Below are positions 8,495 through 18,608 of a stretch of DNA of 64,000 nucleotides, piece by piece (within the stretch, counting starts at the first letter, position 1; every line of letters starts with the position of its first letter). Origin of the DNA: Mycobacterium sp. 155 (GTDB taxonomy: Bacteria; Actinomycetota; Actinomycetes; Mycobacteriales; Mycobacteriaceae); the NCBI RefSeq assembly GCF_000373905.1, contig NZ_KB892705.1:1302001-1366000 (forward strand), in the 5' to 3' direction. A program made the position numbers and the translations under genes. The notes beneath the pieces were generated by a model that saw only the letters and a program-made list of their open reading frames with translations, did not search any database and was not told the origin of the DNA.

Positions 8495-10977
8495 GACGTC
8501 CTCTCAGTTGATGCGGTCGGTGCGATTCCGGCCAGCGGCGATAGCACCGGCTCCCTGCGGTGGCGGGTCTGCCGGGGATGGCGCTCAAGCCAGTGGTAGA
8601 CGGCGCGTTTGACGCGGTCATTGACGAAAAACCACAGCAGCGCGTAGCCCCACACGACGCCGGCCCAGCCCCAGCCCAGCGGTGTCATCAATACTCCGTA
8701 GACGGCGATCAGTGTCGCGAGGGCCTGCGTTCCGAGGACCGCAGCGAGCAAGACAGGAGCGGGCGCCGGACGCGACCAGAAGGCGCCTCGGGTGCGGGTG
8801 ACGAAGATGGTCAGATGCCCTGCGACAGAAAGTTTCAGGTAGATCAGGCTGCGAATCATGTCGTGGTCCAACCCGAAGATCTTGTCCGCGACGACGAACA
8901 AAATGAATGTTTGCGCGACGCCAATGACGCCGAGCGTGGTGGCGATGGTGAGTACCGCTCGCATATCCCATGCGGCAGGTTTGGGTGAGCCGCGAACGTG
9001 GTCGTAGGCGATGGCCAAGATTGCGCCGTCGTTGAGCAGCGCCAGCAGCACGATCATTACGGCGGTGACGGGGAAGAAGTTCAAGATCACGATCGCCAGG
9101 GTGATCAGCAGCAGCACCCGGATGGTTTCGGCGATGCGATAGATGGCGTAGCTGTTCATCCGGGCGAAGATCTCGCGAGCTTGACGGATAGCGGCCACGA
9201 TCACCGAGAGGCCCGGGGCCAGCAGGACGACATCGGCGGCCGCACGGGCAGCATCGGTGGCCCCGGCCACGGCGATGCCAGCGTCGGCCTGTTTGAGCGC
9301 GGGTGCGTCGTTGACCCCGTCGCCCGTCATGCCCACGATGTGCCCACGGGCTTGTAATAGCCGCACGATACGGTACTTGTGTTCCGGAAACACCTGGGCG
9401 AACCCATCGGCGGTCGCCACTCGATGACCCAGTTCGTCCTCGCCGCCGGCGGTGTCTAGTGTGGCGGCATCGAGGATCTGCGGACCCAGCCCGACCCGGC
9501 GGGCGATTTCGCGGCCGATGGCGACTTGATCGCCGGTGACCATCTTGACCTCGACGCCGAGTTGTTGTGCGGCGGTGATGGTTTGGGCGGAGTCCTCGCG
9601 GGGCGGGTCGGCCAGCCCCAGCACGCCGATCAGGCGCCAGGATCCGTCGACGTCGGTACGCGCCACACCCAAGGATCGGTAGCCGTGGCTGGCGAACCGT
9701 TCGACCACCCCGGGAACCTCGCCGCTGGCGCCATCATGTTCACACAGCGCGGCGATGACCTGCGGGGCTCCCTTACTGACCTGAAACCCCTGCATGTCGG
9801 GGTCGCGCACCGTAGCTTCGGTGCGTTTGCTGACTGGGTCGAATGGGGTGAACTGCTCCACCTCCACCGCCGGTAGGTCGCCGGCGGCGGCCAGCACTGC
9901 AAGGTCAATGAGGTCGTTGTCCTCGGCGCGTGAGGCCAATGCGGCTACCGTGAGCAGGTCGTGATCGGAGACGCCAGATGCGGTCCACGTGGTGGCCACG
10001 GCGAGTCGGTTCTGCGTCAAGGTGCCGGTCTTATCCACGCACAGTAGGTCCATGCCGCCGAGTTCCTCGACTGCGGGTAGGTGGCTGACCACCGCTTGCT
10101 GGTGGGCGAGCTGGCGGGCGCCTACAGCCATCGTCACCGACAACACCGCGGGCAACGCCACCGGGATCGAGGCGATGGTGACCACCAGCGCGAATTCCAG
10201 GGTCTGCAGGACCGGGTTGCCGCGCACCAGCGACACCCCCACAGTCAGTGCGACCAGCGCGACGGCAATGACAATCAGGTAGTTGCCGATCCGCAGCACC
10301 GCGCGCTGGAAATGGCTCACGCTGCCCGCGGTCTCGACCAGCGCGGTGGTCTTCCCCATATACGACGATGTCCCGGTTTCGCAGACCACCGCATCGGCCT
10401 CCCCGCGGACCAGCACCGCACCCGACAACAAGCTCTGTCCCTGCCCGCGGGTGACAGCCAGAGACTCCCCGGTCAACGCGGACTGGTCCACCTCCAGGGT
10501 GACGTCGTCGAGCACTCGCAGATCGGCGGGGATCACGTCCCCGATGCGCACCCGCACCACATCGCCGGGCACCAGCTCGCGCACCGCCACCGTCGCCCAC
10601 GCACCGTCGCGCAGCACCCGCGCCGAGGAGGCCAGGCGCCGTCTGAGGGCGGCGATCGCATTGGCGGCCTGGTGCTCCTCGGCGAAGGCCACTAGCCCGT
10701 TCATCGCCAGCAGCACCGCGATGATCGCCGCGTCGGTCCAATGTCGAGCCAGCACTGACAACACCAGCGCGGCTTCGATCATCCAGGGGATCGGCGCCCA
10801 GAAATAGCCCAGGAAAACCAGTACCGGGTTGCGGCGCCGCTCGGCGATCTCGTTGGCTCCGTGGCGCTGCAGCCGCGCGTGTGCCTGGGCCGTTGTCAAC
10901 CCCTGCGTCGAGCTGTCCAGATCAGCGAACAGTTGTGGAAGGGGAGTCGTCATCAGGTCGCCTTCACCGGTCGCCAT
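8491..10977 (-). CDS. Plasma-membrane proton-efflux P-type ATPase (P3A)
   Basis: An 828-aa membrane pump that probably exports H+ at the cost of ATP. Seen in order are TGES (169-172, actuator domain), PVALP in M4 (about 272), the phosphorylated D315 in DKTGT, the nucleotide domain with PFDPVSKRTEAT, MVTGDQ and TGDGVNDAPAL, and LLNDGAILAIAYD in M6. The M4 and M6 sequences are those of fungal and plant H+-ATPases rather than metal or Ca2+ pumps. ATG 10977 has GGAGG seven bases upstream. The gene for a SpoIIAA-like protein overlaps its stop. A DosR-like box lies about 115 bp upstream. Confidence 0.93.
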   Translation of the reverse strand: MATGEGDLMTTPLPQLFADLDSSTQGLTTAQAHARLQRHGANEIAERRRNPVLVFLGYFWAPIPWMIEAALVLSVLARHWTDAAIIAVLLAMNGLVAFAEEHQAANAIAALRRRLASSARVLRDGAWATVAVRELVPGDVVRVRIGDVIPADLRVLDDVTLEVDQSALTGESLAVTRGQGQSLLSGAVLVRGEADAVVCETGTSSYMGKTTALVETAGSVSHFQRAVLRIGNYLIVIAVALVALTVGVSLVRGNPVLQTLEFALVVTIASIPVALPAVLSVTMAVGARQLAHQQAVVSHLPAVEELGGMDLLCVDKTGTLTQNRLAVATTWTASGVSDHDLLTVAALASRAEDNDLIDLAVLAAAGDLPAVEVEQFTPFDPVSKRTEATVRDPDMQGFQVSKGAPQVIAALCEHDGASGEVPGVVERFASHGYRSLGVARTDVDGSWRLIGVLGLADPPREDSAQTITAAQQLGVEVKMVTGDQVAIGREIARRVGLGPQILDAATLDTAGGEDELGHRVATADGFAQVFPEHKYRIVRLLQARGHIVGMTGDGVNDAPALKQADAGIAVAGATDAARAAADVVLLAPGLSVIVAAIRQAREIFARMNSYAIYRIAETIRVLLLITLAIVILNFFPVTAVMIVLLALLNDGAILAIAYDHVRGSPKPAAWDMRAVLTIATTLGVIGVAQTFILFVVADKIFGLDHDMIRSLIYLKLSVAGHLTIFVTRTRGAFWSRPAPAPVLLAAVLGTQALATLIAVYGVLMTPLGWGWAGVVWGYALLWFFVNDRVKRAVYHWLERHPRQTRHRREPVLSPLAGIAPTASTERTS

Positions 10978-11411
10978 GTCGATGTCCTCCACGAGCCACA
11001 ATGAATAACAACTGTCCGCGCCTCACCACGAACGCCGTTCGGCATGAAAGTACGCAACTCCAGCGTCCGACCGAGACAGCTCGTCCGGCAGGGCCGAAAG
11101 TACTGCGATGCCACAACAAGAGTCACCTGCCCGGCTTCGTCAGCGCATGGTGTCGAGGATGGCCGTCGTAGTCCCGATGTCGGGTTCGCTGCTGCAGCAC
11201 TACAGTGCGTGGCATCTACCCGGCACCGTCGGTCTGGGAGCTCGTCGCCCTGTAGACCGTCATGATGGTCGGGCCCGTGATGACGTTCACGCCGTTGATG
11301 GCGGACGCGCTCGGTGTCCTGCCCGACAGGTTCTATTCGCGCGACAGTGTCATAAGCTCTCGGCCAAGTGACGGCCCGCCACGGGCGCGGCGGGCCTGTC
11401 CCGCATATGGA
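10978..11411. other. Intergenic region without a supported gene
   Basis: About 430 bp upstream of the ATPase. It holds two related motifs, GGCATGAAAGTAC (11041-11053) and the DosR-like box at 11090-11105, and an 8-bp stem (GGCCCGCC with GGCGGGCC, 11372-11395). Small ORFs on the plus strand look random in composition and have no family likeness. Confidence 0.5.
11090..11105 (-). promoter_or_regulatory. DosR-like box upstream of the ATPase
   Basis: AGGGCCGAAAGTACTG reads on the coding strand as CAGTACTTTCGGCCCT, close to the GGGACTTTNGGCCC form of boxes bound by the hypoxia regulator DosR. A weaker copy, GGCATGAAAGTAC, sits 50 bp away. Hypoxic or NO control of the ATPase and SpoIIAA-like gene is inferred. 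Confidence 0.45.
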
Positions 11412-11451
11412 CAGGGAGCCTGCCGTTCGGGGGGTAACGGCAGGCTCCCTG
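11412..11451 (-). terminator. Strong hairpin downstream of the antigen 85 gene
   Basis: A perfect 16-bp stem (11412-11427 with 11436-11451) around an 8-nt loop lies 16 bp past the stop codon of the mycolyltransferase gene. There is no clear U-tract, as is common for mycobacterial terminators. Confidence 0.75.
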
Positions 11452-11467
11452 GGTGGGTGGATCTTTT

Positions 11468-12559
<1,092 letters not shown>

Positions 12560-12627
12560 TCACACGCGTAACAACGCCGCGCCGCGCATCGCGGTTGGCT
12601 AACGATTGGAACTCGGCACCGAGATCG

Positions 12628-14028
12628 TCAGCGCGCCGCTGCAGCAAGTGCATGCTTGACGCGGGCCCGGCGTTCCTCGATTACGCGGTCGATGTCGTGC
12701 AACAGCCGGTGGTTGCGCAGCACCAGTTCCTCCAAGAAGTCCCGCTCGATCTGGAGGACCGTTACTTCCCCGACCGCATGGGCCGACGCCAGTACTGCCT
12801 CCCGCGTCAGTGTCGTCTGGCCGAAGAAATCGCCTTGGCGCAGGACCCGCACCGGAATCAGGGTGCCCTCATCGCCGATTGCCGTCACCTGGATCTGTCC
12901 TTGCACGATGAAACTCATTTGCTCGGGCACCTCGCCCACGGTCTCGACGGCTTCGTCCGCGGCGAATCGCGTCAGACTGGCGTGACCGAGAACGTCTTGC
13001 TGTTCGGTGTGGTTGAGCCGGAAGGTGGGGGCGACTTGCCGCACTGCCTTGGCCATCCGCTCCGGAGTGCCGAAGTGGTCATCGACATCGTCCAGGTGGA
13101 GTTCCGCGCGCCGCGCCGCGTACCAGATCCAGCGCAGGAAGGTGGCCCGGGCGGCGGTGTCTTCGGCAGGACCGCGTAGCGGGATGGTGGTCTTGTACTG
13201 GTTCCCGCCGAGCGGCACGGCCCGGGGTACCGCACCGCTGCGGCACTGCGGCAACTGCAGGGCCGTGTGCGTGAGCAGCTCGCACACCCGGTCGGGCGGA
13301 TCCGATGCGCGGAATACGCTGACGATGCTCAGTGAATGGGACAGTTCAGGCCGGCTCAGGTTGGTGAACGAAGCCTCGGCAAGCACGGAGTTGGGCATGA
13401 TCTGCATCCCGCTGCCGGTATCGATGTGCGTTGCCCGCCAGTTGACTTCGACGACGCGGCCGCGGGCCGACGGGGTATCGAGCCAGTCGCCGAGCTGGAA
13501 CGGCTGCTCGAACAGCAAGAGCAGACCGGAGATGATCTGGCCCACGGAATTCTGCAGCGCCAGACCGAGCACGATCGAGGTGACGCCCAGCGCGGTGAAC
13601 AAACCACCGACATTGGCCCCCCAGATGTATGCGAAGATCATCCCGATGCCGATCGCGATCAGCGCAAACCGTGCGACATCGAGGAAGATCGATGGAATTC
13701 GCTTGCGCCAGCTGCCTTTCGGGGCGCCCTGGAACAGGGTCGCGTTGAGCCCGGAGAGCAGCAGGATCATCACCACGACGCCGAACACCGTGGCGACGAT
13801 GCGTACGGTGGTGGTCTCGCCTGAGATATCGCCGCCCTTTACCAGCAGGACCAGTAGCGCGCCCAGCGGCAGAATGTAGTTGCGTAGCAGGCTGATCGGC
13901 CGGGCCAGATAGCTGTCACGGCGGGTCAGCGTGTTGTGTAACTCGGTCAGTAATACCAGCCCGACGGGCAGCCCGATCGCAACTCCCAGTGCCCAGTAGA
14001 ACCAATCGGTCTCCAACACGCTTCTCAT
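12628..14028 (-). CDS. MscS-type channel with C-terminal cyclic nucleotide-binding domain
   Basis: A 466-aa inner-membrane protein. Residues 1-150 hold four or so membrane spans, then the MscS pore helix and beta domain (LGVTSIVLGLALQNSVGQII, LLLFEQPFQLGDWLD, GRVVEVNWRATHI, MPNSVLAEASFTN). Residues 340-460 form a cNMP-binding fold (FIVQGQIQVTAIG, LRQGDFFGQTTL). In the canonical pocket the second motif is FGE with an Arg further on; here it is FFGQTTLTREAV, so ligand binding is uncertain. Its ATG overlaps the stop of the cyclase-like gene (ATGA). The pair resembles Rv2434c/Rv2435c of M. tuberculosis. Confidence 0.9.
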   Translation of the reverse strand: MRSVLETDWFYWALGVAIGLPVGLVLLTELHNTLTRRDSYLARPISLLRNYILPLGALLVLLVKGGDISGETTTVRIVATVFGVVVMILLLSGLNATLFQGAPKGSWRKRIPSIFLDVARFALIAIGIGMIFAYIWGANVGGLFTALGVTSIVLGLALQNSVGQIISGLLLLFEQPFQLGDWLDTPSARGRVVEVNWRATHIDTGSGMQIMPNSVLAEASFTNLSRPELSHSLSIVSVFRASDPPDRVCELLTHTALQLPQCRSGAVPRAVPLGGNQYKTTIPLRGPAEDTAARATFLRWIWYAARRAELHLDDVDDHFGTPERMAKAVRQVAPTFRLNHTEQQDVLGHASLTRFAADEAVETVGEVPEQMSFIVQGQIQVTAIGDEGTLIPVRVLRQGDFFGQTTLTREAVLASAHAVGEVTVLQIERDFLEELVLRNHRLLHDIDRVIEERRARVKHALAAAAR

Positions 14029-16193
14029 TGCTGACGCTCCGCGAGTCGCCAGATCGGTTCCTCGGTGTCGGCGATGGTGATCGATCCGTCCGGGGCGTAC
14101 TTCCGGACATCCAGGGTCGCGTCGCGCACGCGGTCGGACACATAGATTCCGGGTCGCGGTGAGTCGCTCCCGACCTGGTAGACCAGGTCCACCACAGCGC
14201 CCCACATGTCGTAAGCGAGGCTGGACCGGCCGATCAGGCCGCTGCTGACGGTACCGGTGTCGATGCCTGCCCGCAGCCTGAGGTCGTAGCCGGATTCGGT
14301 GCGGAACCGGTCCACGATGCGCTGCATCTCCACTGCGAAATCCACTGTGCGGCGGACGTTGTCGAGCCTGGGGACAGTCAGCCCGCAGCTGGCTAGGTAT
14401 CCGTTGTGCAGGGTGCGCACCTGCTCGACGCCGAGTTTGTCCGCGGCGGCGTCGAATTGCCGCACCAGCTTGTTGACGATGTTCAGCAGTTCATCAGAAC
14501 TCAGGTTGGCGGACAACACGTCGAGGCCGATGAGGTCGGCGAAGATGACGGAAACATTCTGGTGGTCCTGGGCGATGGTCTCCTCGCCTTCGCGGTACCG
14601 CTGGACCACCGGTTCGGGCATCATCGTCCGCAGTAGCCGGTCGTTCTCGTTGCATTGCTTCTCGAGCAGATCCTCATTGACCCGCAGATTACGACTCATT
14701 TCGTTGAAAGCGACTGTTAAATCACCGAATTCGTCGTGGGACAGCACTGGTAGCGATGCTCCGTAGTCTCCTGAGCTGATCTGCCGGGCACCGGCCTCCA
14801 GCCTCCGGATGGGCCGCACGAAGAACCGTGCGAGCACGATGGCGGCGATGCATACGACGAAGATCATCGCCACGGTCGAGAGTACGAGGGTCCGGGTGAA
14901 TGCCGTCACCGGGGCGAACGCCTCGGTGGTATCGATCTTGGCGATCATCACCCAATTCAGACCGGGCAGGTTCACCGGCGCGTATGACTGCAGTGTCTCC
15001 TGCCCGAGGTAGTCGATCTCGATGAGGGTGCCGGTCTCGCCGCGTTGAGCTCGTCGCGCTGCTTCGCTGACTATCGGTTGGACCAGGGTGGTGCCGCCCT
15101 GGCGAATCGCCAACTCCGCGAGGTCGGGCGGCGTGCCGGCATTGACGACGTCCTGCTTGTACTGATCCTGGTTCTCGACGAAGAGCCGAGAGGTTGATCG
15201 CATGCGCCCATCCGGACCGACCAGGAACGTCTCACCGGTCGCGCCCATGCCGGCCGGTCCCCATTTCCGGTCGATCGTCATCACCCGGTTTACACCGGTG
15301 ATCGGAAACTGCAGGGCCAGAGCACCTTCCACGCGGCCCTCGTTACCGACCGGCGAGATCATCCATGCGGTCGGAGCCGCGGACGGCTGGTAGTCCCCGA
15401 AATCGGTGACCTCGACGTGGTCGATGGAGTTCGACGCGATGACCCGCCGGTAGGCATCGGTGAGCGCACCACCCCGGTATGGGCCGGTGTAGACGTTGGT
15501 GCCGAGGTCGACGCCCTTGTAGGCGCTGTACACCACGTTGCCTCGGGTGTCGAGCAGTAGGGCGTCGTCGAATTTGAACTGGTCAATAATGGTGCGGAAA
15601 TAGTCGTTGAACCGCGCGCAGGCCGCTGACCAGGCGCTGCCATCGTGAGCGTCGGAGAACTTCAGCGACTCATCCCAGCTACTGAACGGTGCCATGTAGT
15701 TGGCTTGCAGATACTTCTGCGGATTCGACGTGGGCATCACTGCGGCCACATTGATTTCGTTGCCGGTCTGGGCTTTCTCAGCCTTGGCGAACTGGTTCTG
15801 ATAGTAGTCGATGATCGCTTGCTGCTGGGCGGGCGTGATCACGGCGTCGTTGAGCTGGTCGAATCCGGCCGTGAACGCCCGTGTGGCGTCGATGACGTTG
15901 GTGCCCCTGGTGTACACCAGCAGTGAATCCCGCAGGTAGCTGAACTCCGCCTGCAGTTGACGCGCTTGAGCCGAACGTATCTCGGTCAGCCGATCGAACA
16001 CCGAGTCGCGTAATGAGCTCCGGCCCGACTGATATCCGATGGCTCCGACTACGGCGGCCGACAGCACGCTGGTCACCAACAACATGGCCAGCAGTTTGGA
16101 CTGAATGCTGATCCGGGACAGGATGCGGCGGCGCTGGTGCCTCTGTCTGCGCGCGGGCGTCTCCGGATCAGGGGGTTCGGCTGCGGTCGTCAT
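14025..16193 (-). CDS. Membrane receptor with dCache, HAMP and degenerate class III cyclase domain
   Basis: A 722-aa protein: basic N-terminus, membrane helix (about 33-55), large extracellular dCache sensor (60-430), second helix (435-458), HAMP (460-510), and a class III nucleotide cyclase fold (547-715). The first metal Asp is kept (IFADLIG), but the substrate Lys and second metal Asp are gone (EQVRTLHNGYL against the usual EKIKTIGDAYM), and the Asn and Arg of VNLASR are replaced (VDLVYQ). It may be a non-catalytic or altered cyclase. No SD is seen; TAGTGT (16202-16207) ends 8 nt before ATG, suggesting a leaderless mRNA. It is coupled to the MscS/cNMP gene. Confidence 0.9.
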   Translation of the reverse strand: MTTAAEPPDPETPARRQRHQRRRILSRISIQSKLLAMLLVTSVLSAAVVGAIGYQSGRSSLRDSVFDRLTEIRSAQARQLQAEFSYLRDSLLVYTRGTNVIDATRAFTAGFDQLNDAVITPAQQQAIIDYYQNQFAKAEKAQTGNEINVAAVMPTSNPQKYLQANYMAPFSSWDESLKFSDAHDGSAWSAACARFNDYFRTIIDQFKFDDALLLDTRGNVVYSAYKGVDLGTNVYTGPYRGGALTDAYRRVIASNSIDHVEVTDFGDYQPSAAPTAWMISPVGNEGRVEGALALQFPITGVNRVMTIDRKWGPAGMGATGETFLVGPDGRMRSTSRLFVENQDQYKQDVVNAGTPPDLAELAIRQGGTTLVQPIVSEAARRAQRGETGTLIEIDYLGQETLQSYAPVNLPGLNWVMIAKIDTTEAFAPVTAFTRTLVLSTVAMIFVVCIAAIVLARFFVRPIRRLEAGARQISSGDYGASLPVLSHDEFGDLTVAFNEMSRNLRVNEDLLEKQCNENDRLLRTMMPEPVVQRYREGEETIAQDHQNVSVIFADLIGLDVLSANLSSDELLNIVNKLVRQFDAAADKLGVEQVRTLHNGYLASCGLTVPRLDNVRRTVDFAVEMQRIVDRFRTESGYDLRLRAGIDTGTVSSGLIGRSSLAYDMWGAVVDLVYQVGSDSPRPGIYVSDRVRDATLDVRKYAPDGSITIADTEEPIWRLAERQQ

Positions 16194-16201
16194 CGAAAGG
16201 G

Positions 16202-16207
16202 AACACT
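16202..16207 (-). promoter_or_regulatory. Probable -10 box of a leaderless promoter
   Basis: TAGTGT on the minus strand, 8 nt before the ATG of the receptor gene, fits the TANNNT consensus and would start transcription at or one base before the start codon. No Shine-Dalgarno sequence is present. Confidence 0.5.
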
Positions 16208-16285
16208 AGCTGTGCGCTTCGGCGAGCTCAGCGCTTTCCCGCCAAGTCCGCGCCGGTCGGAGGATATCTGTGCGACATTCGACAT

Positions 16286-16735
16286 ATGGTCACCGAAGAC
16301 GACTCGGATGATCTGCGTCGCTTCACCGAGGTGCAGGAGCGCGTCTACCCGACCGTGCTCGCCGAGTTGGCCGACGGCCGCAAGCGCAGTCACTGGATCT
16401 GGTTCATCTTCCCGCAGTTACGTGGGCTCGGCCGCAGCTCGACGGCGCACCACTATGGCATCGCGTCGCAGCGGGAGGCACTGGACTATCTGAACCACCC
16501 GACGTTGGGGCCGCGGTTGCGGGAATGCGCGCGGTTGGCGGCCGCGGTTGACGGACGCACCGCCGAACAGATCTTCGGCTGGCCAGACTGCCTCAAGGTC
16601 CAGTCCTGCATGACGCTCTTCGCGGCAGTTGCCACAGACCCCGACGAGCTGGCGGACTTCCGGGCCGTACTGGACAAGTTCTACAACGGACTCGGTGATC
16701 CGGTGACGCTTGAGATGCTCAGTGTGGCTCGATGA
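16286..16735 (+). CDS. DUF1810 family protein
   Basis: A 149-aa cytosolic protein matching DUF1810 over its whole length: DLRRFTEVQERVYPTVLAEL, SHWIWFIFPQLRGLG, LGPRLRECARL, IFGWPDCLKVQSCMTLFA and a closing FYNGLGDPVTLEML. Family members are sometimes mislabelled calpastatin; the biochemical role is not known. Its 3' end overlaps that of the convergent amylase-family gene by 17 bp. Confidence 0.9.
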   Translation: MVTEDDSDDLRRFTEVQERVYPTVLAELADGRKRSHWIWFIFPQLRGLGRSSTAHHYGIASQREALDYLNHPTLGPRLRECARLAAAVDGRTAEQIFGWPDCLKVQSCMTLFAAVATDPDELADFRAVLDKFYNGLGDPVTLEMLSVAR

Positions 16736-18026
16736 TCAGCCACCCGTGCGGGCCCACCTCGGTGGTCACGATATCGGTGTGCGACGGGGCGCCGGAGCCT
16801 GCGATCACCGTCCCGGACGGCACTCCCAGATCCGGCAGCGACACTGTCAGCGCGACGTCGTCGACGTTGAGGGCGACGATCAGTGTTCCCTCGGGAGCGG
16901 TGCTTCGGTAGATGTACTGCGTGTTGGTCAGTTTCAGCGCGGCCGTTGTCGCGGTGTGCAGCCACGGGTGGCGCCGACGTAACCCGATCAGATGGCGGTG
17001 GAATCGCAGGGCGTCGGAATCCTCAGGGGGAGAATCGAATTCCGGCCGGACCGCATCGTCCCCACCGCGGCGCTCCTCTTTGACACCGCGGTAGGCCGAC
17101 TCGTCACCCGCGTAGATGCTCGGGGTTCCGCCCGTGGTGAGCAGGACGACCAGCGCATGTTCGAGATGGTCCGGGTTGGTCAACTGGCTGGCGATCCGGG
17201 TGACGTCGTGATTGCCTATGAACGTCATCGGGACGAACGTGTCGAGAAAACCATTGTGGCGCTGCAGTCCCCAGTCCAGCTCATGGAAGTTCCCGTCGTT
17301 GAGGCTGCTCCAGATGGCCTTCCAGAGTTCGTACTGGGTGACGGAATCGAAGGTGGAGGCGCTGACCGTGGCCGAGTAGTCGCCGTGGATCACCTCACCG
17401 ACGAACCACGCGTCCGCGTAGTCCTGACGCACTCGCGGCAATACCCGCGCCCAGAACCGGTTGGGCACTGCATACGCGGCGTCCAACCGCCAGCCGTCCG
17501 CACCCCGGCCCAACCAGTGCCGCAGCACCCCTGCCGTGTATTCCACCACCTCGGGGTTGGCGTGGTTGAGCGCGATCAGATCGCCGTGTCCCTCGAAGGT
17601 GTCGAACTGCGATTCCGGCCCGCGGCGACGGAACCACGCCGATGCCGGGTGGTCCGGCCCGCCGTCGAGCGCTTCGCGGTACCGCGCGAAGTCGGTGCCG
17701 ACGTGATTGAAGACGCCGTCGAGCAGCACGCGCAGCCCGCGCCGGTGCGCCTGCGCCACCAGCTCGTCGAAATCGGCGTCGTCGCCGAGTCTCGGATCGA
17801 TGCGGAAGTGATCGGTGGTGTCGTAACCGTGGGTGCGCGAGGCGAAAATCGGCCCCAGCGCGATGCCCGAGGCGCCGAGTTCGACGGCGTGGTCGAGCCA
17901 TTCGACGACGCGGCGCAGGCGGTGCTCGTCGGGGGCTGGCGGCGGCTCGGCGGGAAACGCGCCGACGAAGCCCAGCGGGTAGATCTGCCACCAGATGGCG
18001 TGCGCCACCCACCCGGGCTCAGGCAC
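16719..18026 (-). CDS. Glycoside hydrolase family 13 (alpha-amylase family) enzyme
   Basis: A 435-aa TIM-barrel enzyme acting on alpha-glucans or small alpha-glucosides. The four GH13 regions are present: LLDGVFNHVG (region I), GWRLDAAYA with the nucleophile Asp (II), FVGEVIHG with the acid Glu (III) and FIGNHDVTRI (IV). A short C-terminal beta domain follows. There is no signal peptide, so the substrate is probably cytosolic. Its start overlaps the end of the deaminase gene by 8 bp. It is shorter than TreS or maltogenic amylases and the exact specificity is unclear. Confidence 0.9.
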   Translation of the reverse strand: MPEPGWVAHAIWWQIYPLGFVGAFPAEPPPAPDEHRLRRVVEWLDHAVELGASGIALGPIFASRTHGYDTTDHFRIDPRLGDDADFDELVAQAHRRGLRVLLDGVFNHVGTDFARYREALDGGPDHPASAWFRRRGPESQFDTFEGHGDLIALNHANPEVVEYTAGVLRHWLGRGADGWRLDAAYAVPNRFWARVLPRVRQDYADAWFVGEVIHGDYSATVSASTFDSVTQYELWKAIWSSLNDGNFHELDWGLQRHNGFLDTFVPMTFIGNHDVTRIASQLTNPDHLEHALVVLLTTGGTPSIYAGDESAYRGVKEERRGGDDAVRPEFDSPPEDSDALRFHRHLIGLRRRHPWLHTATTAALKLTNTQYIYRSTAPEGTLIVALNVDDVALTVSLPDLGVPSGTVIAGSGAPSHTDIVTTEVGPHGWLIIEPH

Positions 18027-18498
18027 GAAACTTCGCTGCGTACAGATCCTTCATCTCTTCGGCTAGTTCGGGGGCCGGGCCGTCCACCTCGACACCCGGC
18101 GCCACTGTGGTGATCGGCAGCGGCGCCACCGGCGCCGGTGGGGCATCCCATTCGGTGAGCCATTCGGTCAGCTGCGCCGTGGAGCTGGCATACACGATGC
18201 GGCCCAGCCCGACCCAGGCATGGGCCGCCGAGCACATCGGGCAGTGTTCGCCGGAGGTGTACACCGTGGTGCGAGCCCGTCGTTGCGGGCTCAGGTGTGC
18301 GGCTGCCCATCGAGCGATGGCGAACTCGGGATGCTGGGTCTCGTCGCCGTCCTTGACCCGATTGCGGTCGGCGAACACCGTGGTGCCGGTGTAGTCGACC
18401 AGGATCGATCCGAACGGTTGATCGCCAGCGTCGAGAGCTTCACGGGCGAGCGCAATGCATTTGCGCAGGTGCTTGAGGTCGGTGTCGCTGATGGCCAC
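18019..18498 (-). CDS. Zinc-dependent nucleoside/nucleobase deaminase
   Basis: A cytosolic deaminase of 159 aa in the cytidine deaminase-like superfamily. The zinc site reads HPEFA (usual form HAE) and SGEHCPMCSAA (PCxxC type). The early part, CIALAREALDAGDQPFGSILVD, is characteristic of guanine and tRNA/nucleoside deaminases. The GTG at 18498 is chosen because TAAACT lies seven bases upstream, matching a leaderless promoter; the frame extends 14 codons further. The C-terminus is rich in Pro and Ala. It is followed with an 8-bp overlap by the GH13 gene. The substrate is not certain. Confidence 0.87.
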   Translation of the reverse strand: MAISDTDLKHLRKCIALAREALDAGDQPFGSILVDYTGTTVFADRNRVKDGDETQHPEFAIARWAAAHLSPQRRARTTVYTSGEHCPMCSAAHAWVGLGRIVYASSTAQLTEWLTEWDAPPAPVAPLPITTVAPGVEVDGPAPELAEEMKDLYAAKFRA

Positions 18499-18608
18499 GG
18501 TCGCGAGTTTACGATGGGCGGCGGTGAGTCCGGGGCACAACGACGGTCAACCACATACCGACTTTTGCCTGGGTGCTGCCGACGACGTGGGCACGGAGCC
18601 GAGCGGCA

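Noticed and set aside
11108..11371. Small ORFs in the gap before the ATPase
   Set aside because: No ribosome site, no coding character, no family likeness; region better explained as promoter sequence.
16992..18113. 373-codon plus-strand ORF
   Set aside because: Antisense shadow of the GH13 gene, where all four active-site regions are readable on the other strand.
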